Assembly: GCF_000717025.1 (NCBI RefSeq) | Contig: NZ_JNXG01000006.1 | Coordinates: 124,001 to 188,000, forward strand | DNA: 64,000 nucleotides | Direction: 5' to 3' | DNA from: Streptomyces atroolivaceus | GTDB lineage: Bacteria; Actinomycetota; Actinomycetes; Streptomycetales; Streptomycetaceae | Shown here: piece after piece, positions 1 to 8,590 of the stretch | Layout of the letters: every line of letters starts with the position of its first letter | Numbering within the stretch: the stretch's first letter is position 1 | The notes under the pieces: model-generated | The model's input: the letters and a program-made list of their open reading frames with translations, nothing else | What the model was told of the DNA's origin: nothing | The model's database searches: none | Position numbers and translations under genes: made by a program

Positions 1-388
1 AGACATAGGCATCGACGCCCTCCACGCCGTCGACGAGGGTGGTGCGGACGGCTCCGGCGCGCGCGGTGGTCAGATGCGCGGGCCCCAGCCGCCCCAGGTG
101 GGCGAGGAGTTCGTCCCGCAGCGCCACTCTCGCCTCCGCTCCGGCGCGGGTGGCGGTGCGCCGCTGCCAGGTGCCGAGTCCGGCCCGGGCGGCCACGACG
201 AACACCACGGTGGTGAGCAGCCACGGTAGCTGTCCCGTGTGACTGCGGGCCAGTCCGGCCAACGCGACGGCCAGCAGCACGGCCTGTGCCAGGTGGGTGA
301 GGGTAACGGCCCCCTGCAGGAGACTGGCGGCGAGCAGGGGCCGCCGCACGCGGCGGGCGGCACGGCGCAGTTCGGGGTGGACGATCAT
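1..388 (-). CDS. ABC exporter, transmembrane domain (partial, runs off window)
   Basis: This is the first 129 codons of a longer gene cut by the window edge. The ATG at 388 overlaps the SagB stop codon (ATGA), so it is the last visible gene of the RiPP operon. The protein starts with a basic stretch, then has two hydrophobic segments (about residues 18-45 and 54-68) and a soluble part ending in a TLVDGVEGVDAY-like motif. That pattern is typical of the first membrane domain of CydD/CydC-like and bacteriocin-type ABC exporters. The ATPase part would lie beyond the window. By position it probably exports the mature peptide. The family call rests on the N-terminus only. Confidence 0.7.
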   Translation of the reverse strand, partial: MIVHPELRRAARRVRRPLLAASLLQGAVTLTHLAQAVLLAVALAGLARSHTGQLPWLLTTVVFVVAARAGLGTWQRRTATRAGAEARVALRDELLAHLGRLGPAHLTTARAGAVRTTLVDGVEGVDAYV

Positions 389-1527
389 GTGGTGTTCTCC
401 TCGTCTGCGTGGAGGGTGCCGAGGGCCAGTCCGTGGACGATCCAGTCCCGGCCGGGTGTGTCACCGAGCGCGGCGCCGAGGTCCGCCTGTTGCCAGGAGC
501 CGACGGGCCGGGCAGCCACACCGTGGTGTCGGGCGGTGACGTGGGCCAGCTGGACAGCGAAGCCGGCCCGCAGGTGGGTGCGGCGGATGGTCCGCTCGTC
601 GGCGTCCTGAGGACAACCGCGGGCGAGTAGGACGGCACCCGCGTCGGCGATCCATGCCTGGCCGGCGGCCCAGGCCGCGAGCGTGGGGCGGGCTTCCCCT
701 GCGGCGAACCGTCGTAGTGTCGTGCCGTCGGCGCCCAGCTCCATCAGCCCGGGCCGAGGGGTGCCGACGGCCACGCACCAGCGCAGGTCGCTGCCGCCGG
801 CCTTGGTAGCGGTGGCGAGGACCGCCCTCAGCGCATCTGGGGTCGGCGTGCCGGGTAGCGGCGGCGGTGCGCTGCGTCGGGCCAGCAGTTCCTCGGGGGT
901 GGGTACCCTCACCGACGGCGGAGGACACATAGGGTCCCCGGGCCCGGGGGCGGGGAGGGAAGGCGCGATCCGTACGAAGGCGAGCGGTGTCTCCGCGTCT
1001 CCGTCCAGGCTGAGTTCGGGTACGGCCATGCCCAGGGCGTGGGCCGCGAGGAACAGCGCGGCGGTGGCGTGCCCGGTGTCGAGGAGCAGCAGCGGCCAGG
1101 CGCGATGGCCGTAGTGGGAAATCGTCCGGCGTGCGGTGACGGAGAGTTCGACCCTGATGCCCGGCGGCTCGGTATCGGGTTGCCCGCCGAGACGGTGCGC
1201 GTGGTCGCGCAGTGGGTCGTAGCCGTAGCGCCCGGGCGGAAGAGGGCATCCCGTGCCCAGAACGAGTTCGGTGTCGACCGGGTGCAGTGCGCCGGCGGAG
1301 GGGACCGGCCGCAGCCGACCGGAGTCGTCCGAGGCACGCAGGGATAGGCGCAGCATGGCCCGCAGGTCGAGATCCGCAGGGCTCGCTTCCGGGATCGTGT
1401 GCGGCTGTCCCGGCCAAGCCGGGACAGGTGGTCCCGCAGGTGTGTCGGGGCAGGGGCGTCTCGGGGAGCGGGCGTGGGCGAGAGCAGCGGCGAGGCCCTC
1501 CGGGTGGTTCTGATCGAGGTGTTGCAC
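385..1527 (-). CDS. SagB-type azoline dehydrogenase (FMN nitroreductase family)
   Basis: This 380-residue protein resembles the SagB/McbC flavoenzymes that oxidise thiazolines or oxazolines to azoles in TOMM peptides. The motif RPVPSAGALHP (about residues 73-83) is the flavin-binding signature of SagB-type nitroreductases, and a GHATAALFLAAHALGM helix follows near residue 155. The C-terminal half is a second, weaker nitroreductase-like domain, as in long actinobacterial members. It starts 7 nt after the YcaO stop and its stop overlaps the exporter start, so it is translationally coupled within the operon. The substrate is presumably the azoline-bearing precursor encoded at 5332-5445. Confidence 0.85.
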   Translation of the reverse strand: MQHLDQNHPEGLAAALAHARSPRRPCPDTPAGPPVPAWPGQPHTIPEASPADLDLRAMLRLSLRASDDSGRLRPVPSAGALHPVDTELVLGTGCPLPPGRYGYDPLRDHAHRLGGQPDTEPPGIRVELSVTARRTISHYGHRAWPLLLLDTGHATAALFLAAHALGMAVPELSLDGDAETPLAFVRIAPSLPAPGPGDPMCPPPSVRVPTPEELLARRSAPPPLPGTPTPDALRAVLATATKAGGSDLRWCVAVGTPRPGLMELGADGTTLRRFAAGEARPTLAAWAAGQAWIADAGAVLLARGCPQDADERTIRRTHLRAGFAVQLAHVTARHHGVAARPVGSWQQADLGAALGDTPGRDWIVHGLALGTLHADEENTT

Positions 1528-1534
1528 GGGTTCC

Positions 1535-2914
1535 TCACATGTGGGGCGGGGGCGCCAGTGTGAAGTCGTCCGGTGCGCCCGGCGCTTTCGTCTGCCAGCC
1601 CCGTCGCACAGCTGCTTCGGCGAGCCGTGGGCAGCCGAAGTAACCGAAGGCCGCCGGGGCGTTGGGGAGGAGCCCGGACACGAGGACCCGGGCCACCCTC
1701 AGAGAGGTCTCGGCCACGTCCTCGGTGGTCAGGTCGAAGGTCATGACGCGATGACCGCCTGCGTGCAGCGCCTTCTCCAGCCGCTCGCGGCTGCCGGGCT
1801 CGATCGCGTCGACGGACACGGTCCGGTGGGCGGGTTCGGTGAACCGCCGGGCCTCGGTCGTCATCCGTTCGTCCAGCCATACCTGCACGTGTGCCCCCAG
1901 GTCCCGCACGTGTTCGAAGTGCTCGCCGCACGCGTCGAGGTAGCGGCCGTCGGCGCGGTGTTCCAGGTAGAGCCCTCGGGCGAGCAGGCCGGCCTCGACG
2001 GCCTGGAAGACCCAGCCGTCGGGGTCGGTCAGCCCCTGTGTGAACACCCATGTATGAACCGCTTCCAGTACCGCTTTGCGAGCGGCCTCGGCGGGGTCGT
2101 ACTTGCAGGCGAACCCGGCTGCGTACAGACCGAGAGCCGGGTCGTGGACGAGCGCGGCGACGCACGGCGCGAACTCCGACGGCATCTCGACGAGATGGAC
2201 GTCCAGCGCGGATCCGGCCAGATCGTCCATGAGGCCGGGCACGCTGGCCGGGTCGATGCCGCGAGCCGGCCCGTCGAGGTGCCACCACAGTTCCAGGGCG
2301 TCGCGTTCGACCACCTCCAACAGCCCGCGCTCGACGGCGTCGTCGAATCCTTGCCCGGTGGCTATGCCCGCGTAGTTGAGGTGGTGGGTACGCGGCAGCT
2401 CCCGCAGGTCACCCTGGCGCCAGTTGAGGTGGGTGAGGGCGACCGGCGCCCAGACCTCCGTCGTCCGTCCGTCCGGCAGTCGCTCGGTGCCGCGGGTCCA
2501 CAGGGACGGGGTGTCCTCGGCGAGGCGGCGGTAGGGGAACTTCGCCCTCGTGTACTGCCACGGCGCGTACGCGGGCAGGTCATCAGGGCCGTAGAGCCGC
2601 AGACCCTGCTGGGCCAGCTCGGCGGCGGTGGCACGCAGGGGGGCGTCGGGGTGGCCGGGCGGCGGCACACGATTGCCGCAGTACCGCTCGATCCCCTCCG
2701 CTATCGCAGCAATTCTCGCTTGCTCCGGGTCTCCGAAGGTGGTCCCCAGGGAGACCCGGTCAGCGGGCCACAGGCCCAGCTTTCGGGCGTCGGCTATCTC
2801 GGCCGTGAGTGCCGTGTAGCGGGGAGGGGCACCCGCGGGGTGCTCGACGGGCTTGACCTTGCGGACGATGCCGCAGACGGGGTCGACGAGAGCTTCCAGC
2901 GGCAGCGCCGTCAT
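1535..2914 (-). CDS. YcaO cyclodehydratase (TOMM D protein)
   Basis: This 459-residue YcaO-domain protein should use ATP to activate a peptide backbone amide so that a Ser, Thr or Cys side chain can cyclise to an azoline. Two conserved YcaO segments are visible: AIAEGIERYCGN (residues 70-81) and ERGLLEVVERDALELWW (195-211), which hold the acidic ATP/Mg-binding residues. The C-terminus ends in a short proline run (APPPHM), recalling the proline-rich tail important in azoline-forming YcaO proteins. The start overlaps the hydrolase stop (ATGA). The partner leader-binding protein is separate (4389-5240), so this is the split C plus D arrangement. The dehydrogenase alongside favours azole formation over thioamidation. 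Confidence 0.9.
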   Translation of the reverse strand: MTALPLEALVDPVCGIVRKVKPVEHPAGAPPRYTALTAEIADARKLGLWPADRVSLGTTFGDPEQARIAAIAEGIERYCGNRVPPPGHPDAPLRATAAELAQQGLRLYGPDDLPAYAPWQYTRAKFPYRRLAEDTPSLWTRGTERLPDGRTTEVWAPVALTHLNWRQGDLRELPRTHHLNYAGIATGQGFDDAVERGLLEVVERDALELWWHLDGPARGIDPASVPGLMDDLAGSALDVHLVEMPSEFAPCVAALVHDPALGLYAAGFACKYDPAEAARKAVLEAVHTWVFTQGLTDPDGWVFQAVEAGLLARGLYLEHRADGRYLDACGEHFEHVRDLGAHVQVWLDERMTTEARRFTEPAHRTVSVDAIEPGSRERLEKALHAGGHRVMTFDLTTEDVAETSLRVARVLVSGLLPNAPAAFGYFGCPRLAEAAVRRGWQTKAPGAPDDFTLAPPPHM

Positions 2915-4392
2915 CGCAGGATCTCCTCGGTGGGATCGACGGACGGGGGGTGGGACGAAAGAACGTGCAGACTCAGCGTCACACTCGCCGGGTCGACTTC
3001 TCGCCGGGAGGCGAGCAGCCTGTCAGCGGTGATCGGGTCGCCCCCGGTGTGGGGGTTGCGAGCATGAGCCGGGAAATGGTGTCCGGCGATTTCGAGCCGC
3101 AGCCGCGTGCCGGCCGTCAGCCGACGCGCGAGACGTCCGAGTTCGATGGTGAACTCGTCGCTGTGGCGCGCCATCTCCGCCCGCCGCAGGATGCCTACGG
3201 CGAGTGGCTCGGCGGCCCCTTCCTGCGTGAGGGCGACGAGACGGGCGGCCCAGTCGGCGGACGGAGTGTCGGCGGTGGCCCGCAGGTGGATGCGCACGGG
3301 TCCAACGGCGTCGAGCGGGCGCGGTAGCGGCGGGGTGACCAGCACACACCGGTCGGGAAAGTCCCCGGTGGGCACGGTGAGGTCGTCGGAGCGGACGGGA
3401 TGGTCGGGGTCGGCGGTGAAGAGGGAGCCGTGGAGCAGCCGCAGCCGCTGTGTGGTCGGCTCGCCGTGGGTGCCGACGGGCAGCCACAGGTCTCCGCCGC
3501 CCAGTGCCACCGCGCCGTGGTGCCCGGGAGCGAGACCGCCGGCCAGGGCGCGGCGGGCCCAACGCACGTACAGCTCACCGAGGCTGACCCGGTGCGCGGG
3601 ACCTGCGTCGGGTCCGGGCGCGGTGACGAGACCGTGCCCCCACGGGCCCAGGAGCAGGCGGGCCGAAGGCCCACCCCAGGTACTCCACAGCGCGACGGTG
3701 TCCTCGGTGAAGTGGTCGTGGTGGCCTCCGACCGTGAGCAGAGGCATGTCGGCATGGGTAGCTCGCGAGGTGAGACGACCGCGATCATCACGCCGCCACA
3801 ACCCCGCCCAGGAAGGCAGGTTTCGGCCCAGCCGCCCGGGGAGATCGGTGAGCGGCAGGTGGCCGAGCAGGCCGGGGTCCGCTGCCAGGGCCCTTTCCAG
3901 CGCGCGTTCGTCGGAGTCCCGCCGGTCCCCGTGGGCGGCCCACCACCCGGCTCGGGTCAGCAGCCGTTCGGCACCGGAGGGTTCGCGGGCCGTCTCTGTG
4001 GCACCCAGTGCGGGCACGGCGGCGATAACGGCATTCGGCCGGTCCTCCCTGTGTGCTTCGAGGGCGAGGGAGAGGGCGCAGTAGGCGGCGTAGGAGGCTC
4101 CGACGGCGACGTAGCGTCCGTCGCTCCAGGACTGTCGGCGGATCCAACGGGCTGCCGCCACTCCGTCGGCGGCCTCGTTCTCGTACGGGCGCCACTCCCC
4201 CGGCGACGCGAATCTGCCCCGCACGTCCTGGACGACGGCGCCGAACCCTCTGCGGGCCCAGCCTCGCGCCTCGGCCAGGTGCCGGGCACGGTCGTACGGA
4301 GTACGGATGAGGACGGTGGGAAAGGGACCGGCCCCGTCGGGCAGACGCACGTCAGTGGCGAGGCCATCGACAGTCGCACGGAAGGCCGTCAT
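2911..4392 (-). CDS. CocE/NonD family hydrolase (S15 X-Pro peptidase fold)
   Basis: This is a 493-residue alpha/beta hydrolase of the CocE/NonD, peptidase S15 family. The nucleophile motif GASYAAY puts the catalytic serine near residue 100. A GGHHDHF segment carries a likely acid, and GPWGHGL carries a likely histidine. The C-terminal part (about 320-480) is the jelly-roll domain usual in the family. Both ends overlap neighbours by ATGA, so it is coupled between the leader-binding protein and YcaO. It may trim the modified peptide or cleave an ester or amide on it. No signal peptide is visible, so it should act in the cytosol. Its exact role here is unknown. Confidence 0.8.
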   Translation of the reverse strand: MTAFRATVDGLATDVRLPDGAGPFPTVLIRTPYDRARHLAEARGWARRGFGAVVQDVRGRFASPGEWRPYENEAADGVAAARWIRRQSWSDGRYVAVGASYAAYCALSLALEAHREDRPNAVIAAVPALGATETAREPSGAERLLTRAGWWAAHGDRRDSDERALERALAADPGLLGHLPLTDLPGRLGRNLPSWAGLWRRDDRGRLTSRATHADMPLLTVGGHHDHFTEDTVALWSTWGGPSARLLLGPWGHGLVTAPGPDAGPAHRVSLGELYVRWARRALAGGLAPGHHGAVALGGGDLWLPVGTHGEPTTQRLRLLHGSLFTADPDHPVRSDDLTVPTGDFPDRCVLVTPPLPRPLDAVGPVRIHLRATADTPSADWAARLVALTQEGAAEPLAVGILRRAEMARHSDEFTIELGRLARRLTAGTRLRLEIAGHHFPAHARNPHTGGDPITADRLLASRREVDPASVTLSLHVLSSHPPSVDPTEEILR

Positions 4393-5240
4393 CTGTCCTT
4401 CTTCGGCATGCGTGCGACGTCGGGCACCGGCATGACGGGGTGCTCGGTGACGGTCAGCGTGCGCAGATCCACCTGCCGCAGTCGACGCCGTGCCGGGAAG
4501 CCGGCCGTTTCAGGGGTGCCCGTGGCCCACCGGCCGAGGTCGTCGGCGAGCAGGGCCGCGAGCAGTGCGGCGGCGGGCACGGTCAGCCGGACCGGCACAC
4601 CGGAGGCTCGGGGTCCGCTCCAGTAGGCGGACAGCTCGCGGTGGGCAGGGGTGGCGGCAAGCCGCCGGGCTCGGACATGGGCCGCCGTGACGTCTCCTGG
4701 GCTGATGGCGAGGGGTTCGACATACGCCTGCCAGCCCTCATGGTGGCACCGCAACCAGGCCACCCCGTGCTCGGGCAGCCGGTCGGCGGCGTCCCACAGC
4801 CCGTCGGGTACGGGCCCGTCGAGACACCACACGACGGCGGCGGGGCCTCCGTCGAGCAGATCCTCGATATCCATGGGCGACAGGTCGGCAGCGGTCGCGG
4901 CCGTCGTCCGCGGCTCGGCACCCAGGGAGGCGAGGTGCGCGGCCAGCGGTTCGGTCAGAGCCGCGGCGCCGAGTAGCCGTACGTGCCGCCGGGCAACGGG
5001 CCACTTCGGGCGCTCGGGCTCCTCCACGAGATACCCGGCCTCCGCGAAAGCGCGCACGACGCGTCCCAGTTCGGCACCTTTCGGGACTGCGTTGTTGCCG
5101 GAGAGCAGGGAGAACAGGGCGTCTTGGTGCACGTCTCGCGTCCGGACACTGAGGAACTCCCCGTCAGCGGTGCGCACGGCGAGATTCCGCCCTGGCACGG
5201 CGACAACCTCGACACCGGGTGCGAGCTGGTTGCGGGACAC
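4389..5240 (-). CDS. TOMM leader-peptide-binding E1-like protein (C protein)
   Basis: This 283-residue protein resembles the Ocin-ThiF-like/E1-like partner that binds the precursor leader and presents it to YcaO. The N-terminal 75 residues look like the winged-helix RiPP recognition element (V-AVPGRNLAVRT-x-DG-EFLSVRT, then LGRVVRAFAEAGYLVEE). The rest is a reduced E1-like domain without recognisable zinc cysteines. I chose the GTG at 5240 because a good ribosome site (AGGAGGAA) lies 4-10 nt before it; an open frame continues upstream but has no support. The gene lies 91 nt after the precursor, and a strong hairpin lies between them. The stop overlaps the hydrolase start. Confidence 0.75.
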   Translation of the reverse strand: MSRNQLAPGVEVVAVPGRNLAVRTADGEFLSVRTRDVHQDALFSLLSGNNAVPKGAELGRVVRAFAEAGYLVEEPERPKWPVARRHVRLLGAAALTEPLAAHLASLGAEPRTTAATAADLSPMDIEDLLDGGPAAVVWCLDGPVPDGLWDAADRLPEHGVAWLRCHHEGWQAYVEPLAISPGDVTAAHVRARRLAATPAHRELSAYWSGPRASGVPVRLTVPAAALLAALLADDLGRWATGTPETAGFPARRRLRQVDLRTLTVTEHPVMPVPDVARMPKKDR

Positions 5241-5275
5241 GATGTTCCTCCTGACAACTGAGCACGGGAAGGGGC

Positions 5276-5309
5276 GTGGGCCCGCCCGGAAGGCAACGGG
5301 CGGGCCCAC
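5276..5309 (-). terminator. Strong hairpin between precursor and biosynthetic genes
   Basis: A perfect 13-bp inverted repeat (GTGGGCCCGCCCG and its complement) with an 8-nt loop begins 22 nt after the precursor stop and lies upstream of the E1-like gene. No T-run follows on the minus strand. It fits a partial terminator or mRNA-stabilising hairpin that makes precursor transcript exceed enzyme transcript, as is common in RiPP operons. Confidence 0.7.
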
Positions 5310-5331
5310 GGTCGAGGGTGGTCGACCTCGG

Positions 5332-5445
5332 TTACTCCTCGGTGTCCTCGAAGGGGTTCTCGACGAGCGCGTTGGAGTGGGAAGCCGAGTCGTGGGCCAG
5401 CTGGCCCGGGTCGGCGATCGGCGCGAAGATCTGCTCGTTGTCCAT
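5332..5445 (-). CDS. RiPP precursor peptide (37 residues)
   Basis: The peptide begins MDNEQIFAPIADPGQ and ends VENPFEDTEE. It is acidic and has no cysteine. Its possible cyclisation residues are Ser20, Ser22, Ser24 and Thr35. The centre reads H18-D-S-A-S-H-S-N25, so three serines alternate with Asp, Ala and His. The ATG at 5445 follows a clear AAGGAGAG ribosome site; a longer open frame back to 5523 has no such site and runs into the Zur-like box. It is the first gene of the azole operon and lies just before the leader-binding protein. I identify it as precursor from size, position and the downstream hairpin. The leader/core border is not obvious. Confidence 0.72.
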   Translation of the reverse strand: MDNEQIFAPIADPGQLAHDSASHSNALVENPFEDTEE

Positions 5446-5503
5446 GAACTCTCCTTGTTTATCGGGGAGATACGCCGTTCGGGTGAACGTCGTAACGGCG
5501 ACA

Positions 5504-6325
5504 CTAATGGAACTGATTTTCATATTCTAGAGCCGGGAGAGGGTGATCTGGGTAACACACCGGCCAGCCGCCCTCGGGGTCCCGGCCGACCCGGCCGGCC
5601 ACGTTCAGCACGTCCGCCAGCAGTCCCGGCGTGACGACTTCCTTCGGCGTTCCGTCGGCCACCACGCGCCCGTCGCGCAGGGCGACTATGCGCTCGGCGA
5701 ACCGAGCGGCGTGGGCCAGGTCGTGCAGCACCATCACCACAGTGAGCTCGCGTTCCTCCCGCAGCCGGACCACCGTCTGCATCACATCCAGCTGGTGGTG
5801 CAGGTCCAGATAGGTGGTCGGCTCGTCGAGCAGCAGGACGCGGGTGTCCTGGGCGAGTGCCATGGCCAGCCGCACCCGCTGCCGCTCACCCCCGGACAGC
5901 GCGTCCACGTCACGGTCAGCCCACTGCTCCACACCGACGTCACGCAACGCCCGACGCACGACAGGATCGTCCCCCTCGCGCAGCATGCCCAGCGGGCCAC
6001 GCGCCGCGTACCGCCCCTGTCGCACGAGGTGGCGGACCGTCATACCCGGTACGGCCGGCGCGGACTGGTGCAGCAGCGCCACCCTGGCCGCCGTGGCCCG
6101 CCGGGAGAGCCCGGCGAGGTCGTCCCCGCCGAGCAGAACGCGCCCCTGGTTCGGTTGCAGCAACCCGGCGGCCAGCCGCAGGAGGGTCGATTTGCCGCAG
6201 CCGTTCAGGCCGATGAGGGCTGTGAGCTCGCCTGGCCGTACGGTTACATCGACGCCCTGCAGCACGGATCGTGCGGGGTAGCCGAAGTGGACGTCCTCAA
6301 GGTGGATGCCCATGGACTTGGTCAT
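5504..6325 (-). CDS. Metallophore ABC importer, ATP-binding subunit (FecE/FepC type)
   Basis: This 273-residue ATPase carries Walker A GLNGCGKST (39-47), signature LSGGERQR (143-150), Walker B LLLDEPT (164-170) and a switch His in VLHDLAHA. Sequence style and context match the siderophore/cobalamin importer class. The ATG at 6325 follows a GGAGG site; in-frame sequence further upstream is antisense-like and unsupported. It lies 19 nt after the second permease. The final codons overlap the Zur-like box of the precursor gene. Its role is to power uptake of a metal-chelator complex; the substrate is not known from sequence alone. Confidence 0.88.
   Translation of the reverse strand: MTKSMGIHLEDVHFGYPARSVLQGVDVTVRPGELTALIGLNGCGKSTLLRLAAGLLQPNQGRVLLGGDDLAGLSRRATAARVALLHQSAPAVPGMTVRHLVRQGRYAARGPLGMLREGDDPVVRRALRDVGVEQWADRDVDALSGGERQRVRLAMALAQDTRVLLLDEPTTYLDLHHQLDVMQTVVRLREERELTVVMVLHDLAHAARFAERIVALRDGRVVADGTPKEVVTPGLLADVLNVAGRVGRDPEGGWPVCYPDHPLPALEYENQFH
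5508..5522 (-). promoter_or_regulatory. Zur-like box before the precursor gene
   Basis: On the minus strand this reads TGAAAATCAGTTCCA, which matches 13 of 15 positions of the actinobacterial Zur palindrome TGAAAATCATTTTCA. It lies 63 nt before the precursor ATG, inside the last codons of the ABC ATPase gene (they encode YENQFH). This would give the biosynthetic genes their own zinc-repressed promoter in addition to any read-through from the importer genes. Confidence 0.6.
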
Positions 6326-6344
6326 GCTCGGTCCTCCGTCGATG

Positions 6345-7352
6345 TCAGAAGGTGCGACTCGGCGTACGGCGTACGACGACCAGCAGCAGCGCGGCGCCGA
6401 GGCACGCGGTGAGCGCCCCGACCGGAAGCGTGAGCCGCCCGGAGTCCAGCGTCGCGGCGAGTAGCCGCGAGGACAGCTGCGCCGCGGCATCCGCTCCGCA
6501 CACCACGATCGCGCCCAGCAGGGCGGCGCCGGGGAGACCCACCCGCATGTCCGCGCCGAAGACAGCCATGGCCAGATGCGGGACGAGCAGTCCCACGAAG
6601 CCCAGCGCTCCGACCGCGGCCACGGCGCCTGCTGTCAGCGCTACAGCGCACATCAGGGCGAGGGTCCGCGCCCGCCGGACCGAGAGGCCGGCGGACATGG
6701 CGATGTCGTCACCGCAGCGCAGCAGGGTCAGCGGCCCGGTCAGCAGCCACGACGCAACCCCCCAGACCAGGGCCCAGGGCCACAGAAGGTGCCAGTGCTC
6801 CCACACCCGGCCCTCCGTGGTCCCCACCAACCACTGCACGACGCTCCCGAGCTCCCCCGGCTCCACAAGCAGCACCATGGCGGTGAGCCCGCCGAGCACC
6901 GCGGAAACCAGCACTCCGTGCACGGCGGTCTGGGCGGGATCCCCGCCTCCCCGGCCGACGAGCAGCCAGAGCAGCAGCGCACCGGCGCATCCGCCCGCAC
7001 ACGCGGCGAGGACAACGGCCAGGGGTGACTCCCACCCTGCGAGCCCCAAGGCCGTGGCGGTGACCGCACCGAGGACTGCCCCCGGCGTCACGCCTGTCAC
7101 TTCCGGCCCGGCCAAAGGGTTGCGCAGTGCGGACTGCAGGATCAGCCCTGCCATGGCGAGGCACGCCCCCGCTCCGAGGGCCACCAGCATTCGCGGAAGC
7201 CGCAGCTGGAGGAAGATATGACGTTCCGTCGCGTCGCCACCACCGCCCAGCACGTCCCAGACGGCGCCGGGGGACATACCGCGTCCGGCCACCAGTTCCA
7301 GCCCGGCGCACCCGACCGCCAAGGCCGACAGTGCTACGAAACGCCACCTCAC
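6345..7352 (-). CDS. Metallophore ABC importer permease (FecCD family)
   Basis: This 335-residue, very hydrophobic protein has about nine or ten membrane segments. It contains FecCD family landmarks: LRLPRMLVALGAGACLAMAG near the N-terminus, QSALRNPLAGPEVTGVTPGA, and GFVGLLVPHLA for ATPase coupling. The GTG at 7352 overlaps the stop of the preceding permease (GTGA) and follows a GGAGG site; the long open frame upstream of it is not coding. Together with the gene at 7349-8590 it forms a heterodimeric channel. Confidence 0.87.
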   Translation of the reverse strand: MRWRFVALSALAVGCAGLELVAGRGMSPGAVWDVLGGGGDATERHIFLQLRLPRMLVALGAGACLAMAGLILQSALRNPLAGPEVTGVTPGAVLGAVTATALGLAGWESPLAVVLAACAGGCAGALLLWLLVGRGGGDPAQTAVHGVLVSAVLGGLTAMVLLVEPGELGSVVQWLVGTTEGRVWEHWHLLWPWALVWGVASWLLTGPLTLLRCGDDIAMSAGLSVRRARTLALMCAVALTAGAVAAVGALGFVGLLVPHLAMAVFGADMRVGLPGAALLGAIVVCGADAAAQLSSRLLAATLDSGRLTLPVGALTACLGAALLLVVVRRTPSRTF

Positions 7353-8590
7353 CGTGGGTCCTCCGTCCCAGTCGTCTCGCCGGGCAGTGGCACAGTGCCG
7401 CGGGCGCCGGGCTCCTCCTGGCTGCCGTTCCCCCGCCTTCCGGCAGGAGGTGCCTCGACGTCCGGACGCGGGGTGTCGGTACGCGGTCCAGGCACCAGCG
7501 TGCGCACCGCCGCCGTACCCGTTCGACTGCCCTCGGTCATCCGGTCGCGGCGACGGGAACGCATCAGGGCGATCCCCGCGGGCACTCCCAGCAGGGCCGT
7601 CCAGGCACCGGCCGGCGTCTCCACCGGCGCCAGTGCCAGCCGCGCCGGGACATCGGCCACCGTCACGACCACGGCGCCCCACGCGGCGGACCAGGGAAGC
7701 CAACGCACCGCGCCCGCAGAAGAGTTGAACCATCGCGCCAGGTGCGGAGCGAGGAACCCCACCCATGCGACGGGTCCGCATACGGCCGTCACGGGTGCGA
7801 TCAGCACGACGGCGATGGCCAGCGCGACCAGCCGCGCCCGCTGGGCACGCACACCCAGCGCCTCGGCATCCTCGTCACCCAGTCGCATGACCGAGAGCAC
7901 GGGCGCACAGAGCACAAGGGCGGGAGCCGCGACGAGCAGCCACGGCCACAACCCCGTGACGTCCTCCCAGGTCCGGGCGGAGAGGGACCCCAGCAGGTAC
8001 CGGTAGATGAGCTGAAGGTCCAACTGATCCGCCATGACCATCAGGACCAGCAGCGCGGCCTGCAACGCGGCTGCCACCGCTGCGCCGGTCAGCAGCACTG
8101 CAGACGGGCTGCGCCCCAGCCCGGCAGCGAGCAGGGTCAGCCCACCACCGAGCGCGGCCCCGCCGAGGGCGAGCAGGGGCTGTACCGCGGCGGGCAGTGA
8201 CAGAGTCAGCACCAGCGGGGCGGCCACCCCCAGCGCCGCCCCGGACGAGACGCCCAGCATTTCGGGTACAGCCAGAGGATTGCGGAGCGCCTCCTGGAGG
8301 ACGAGCCCCGCCGCCCCCAGACAGGCTCCTGCGATCAGCGCCAGCACCAGGCGTGGGACGCGGAGTTCATTGACGACGACCCCGGCCAGCGTGGTGTCTC
8401 CGTCCAGCACCGCACCGACCAGCCGGTGCGGTGGGACGTACGGGGTGCCGAGACAGAGTGCACAGACCGAGGCGACGGTCAGCACCGCGATCACCAGGAG
8501 GGGTTGCCACGCCCCTGCTGCCCGTGCGCTTCGGCCGGCCCTGCCTGTCCCATGACCCGTCGCAGTGGGTGTCGGGAGGGTTGCACTCAC
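7349..8590 (-). CDS. Metallophore ABC importer permease (FecCD family)
   Basis: This 413-residue permease has the same landmarks as its partner: ELRVPRLVLALIAGACLGAAG, QEALRNPLAVPEMLGVSSGA and VGFLAPHLAR. It is longer because of a hydrophilic C-terminal tail of about 70 residues rich in Arg, Pro and Gly, which looks dispensable. The GTG at 8590 overlaps the stop of the lipoprotein gene (GTGA), so translation is coupled. It forms the membrane pore with the product at 6345-7352 and receives ligand from the lipoprotein. Confidence 0.87.
   Translation of the reverse strand: MSATLPTPTATGHGTGRAGRSARAAGAWQPLLVIAVLTVASVCALCLGTPYVPPHRLVGAVLDGDTTLAGVVVNELRVPRLVLALIAGACLGAAGLVLQEALRNPLAVPEMLGVSSGAALGVAAPLVLTLSLPAAVQPLLALGGAALGGGLTLLAAGLGRSPSAVLLTGAAVAAALQAALLVLMVMADQLDLQLIYRYLLGSLSARTWEDVTGLWPWLLVAAPALVLCAPVLSVMRLGDEDAEALGVRAQRARLVALAIAVVLIAPVTAVCGPVAWVGFLAPHLARWFNSSAGAVRWLPWSAAWGAVVVTVADVPARLALAPVETPAGAWTALLGVPAGIALMRSRRRDRMTEGSRTGTAAVRTLVPGPRTDTPRPDVEAPPAGRRGNGSQEEPGARGTVPLPGETTGTEDPR

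Noticed and set aside
5446..5523. Longer precursor start (MKISSISVAVTTF...)
   Set aside because: It has no ribosome site and overlaps the Zur-like box and ATPase stop; the ATG at 5445 follows AAGGAG.
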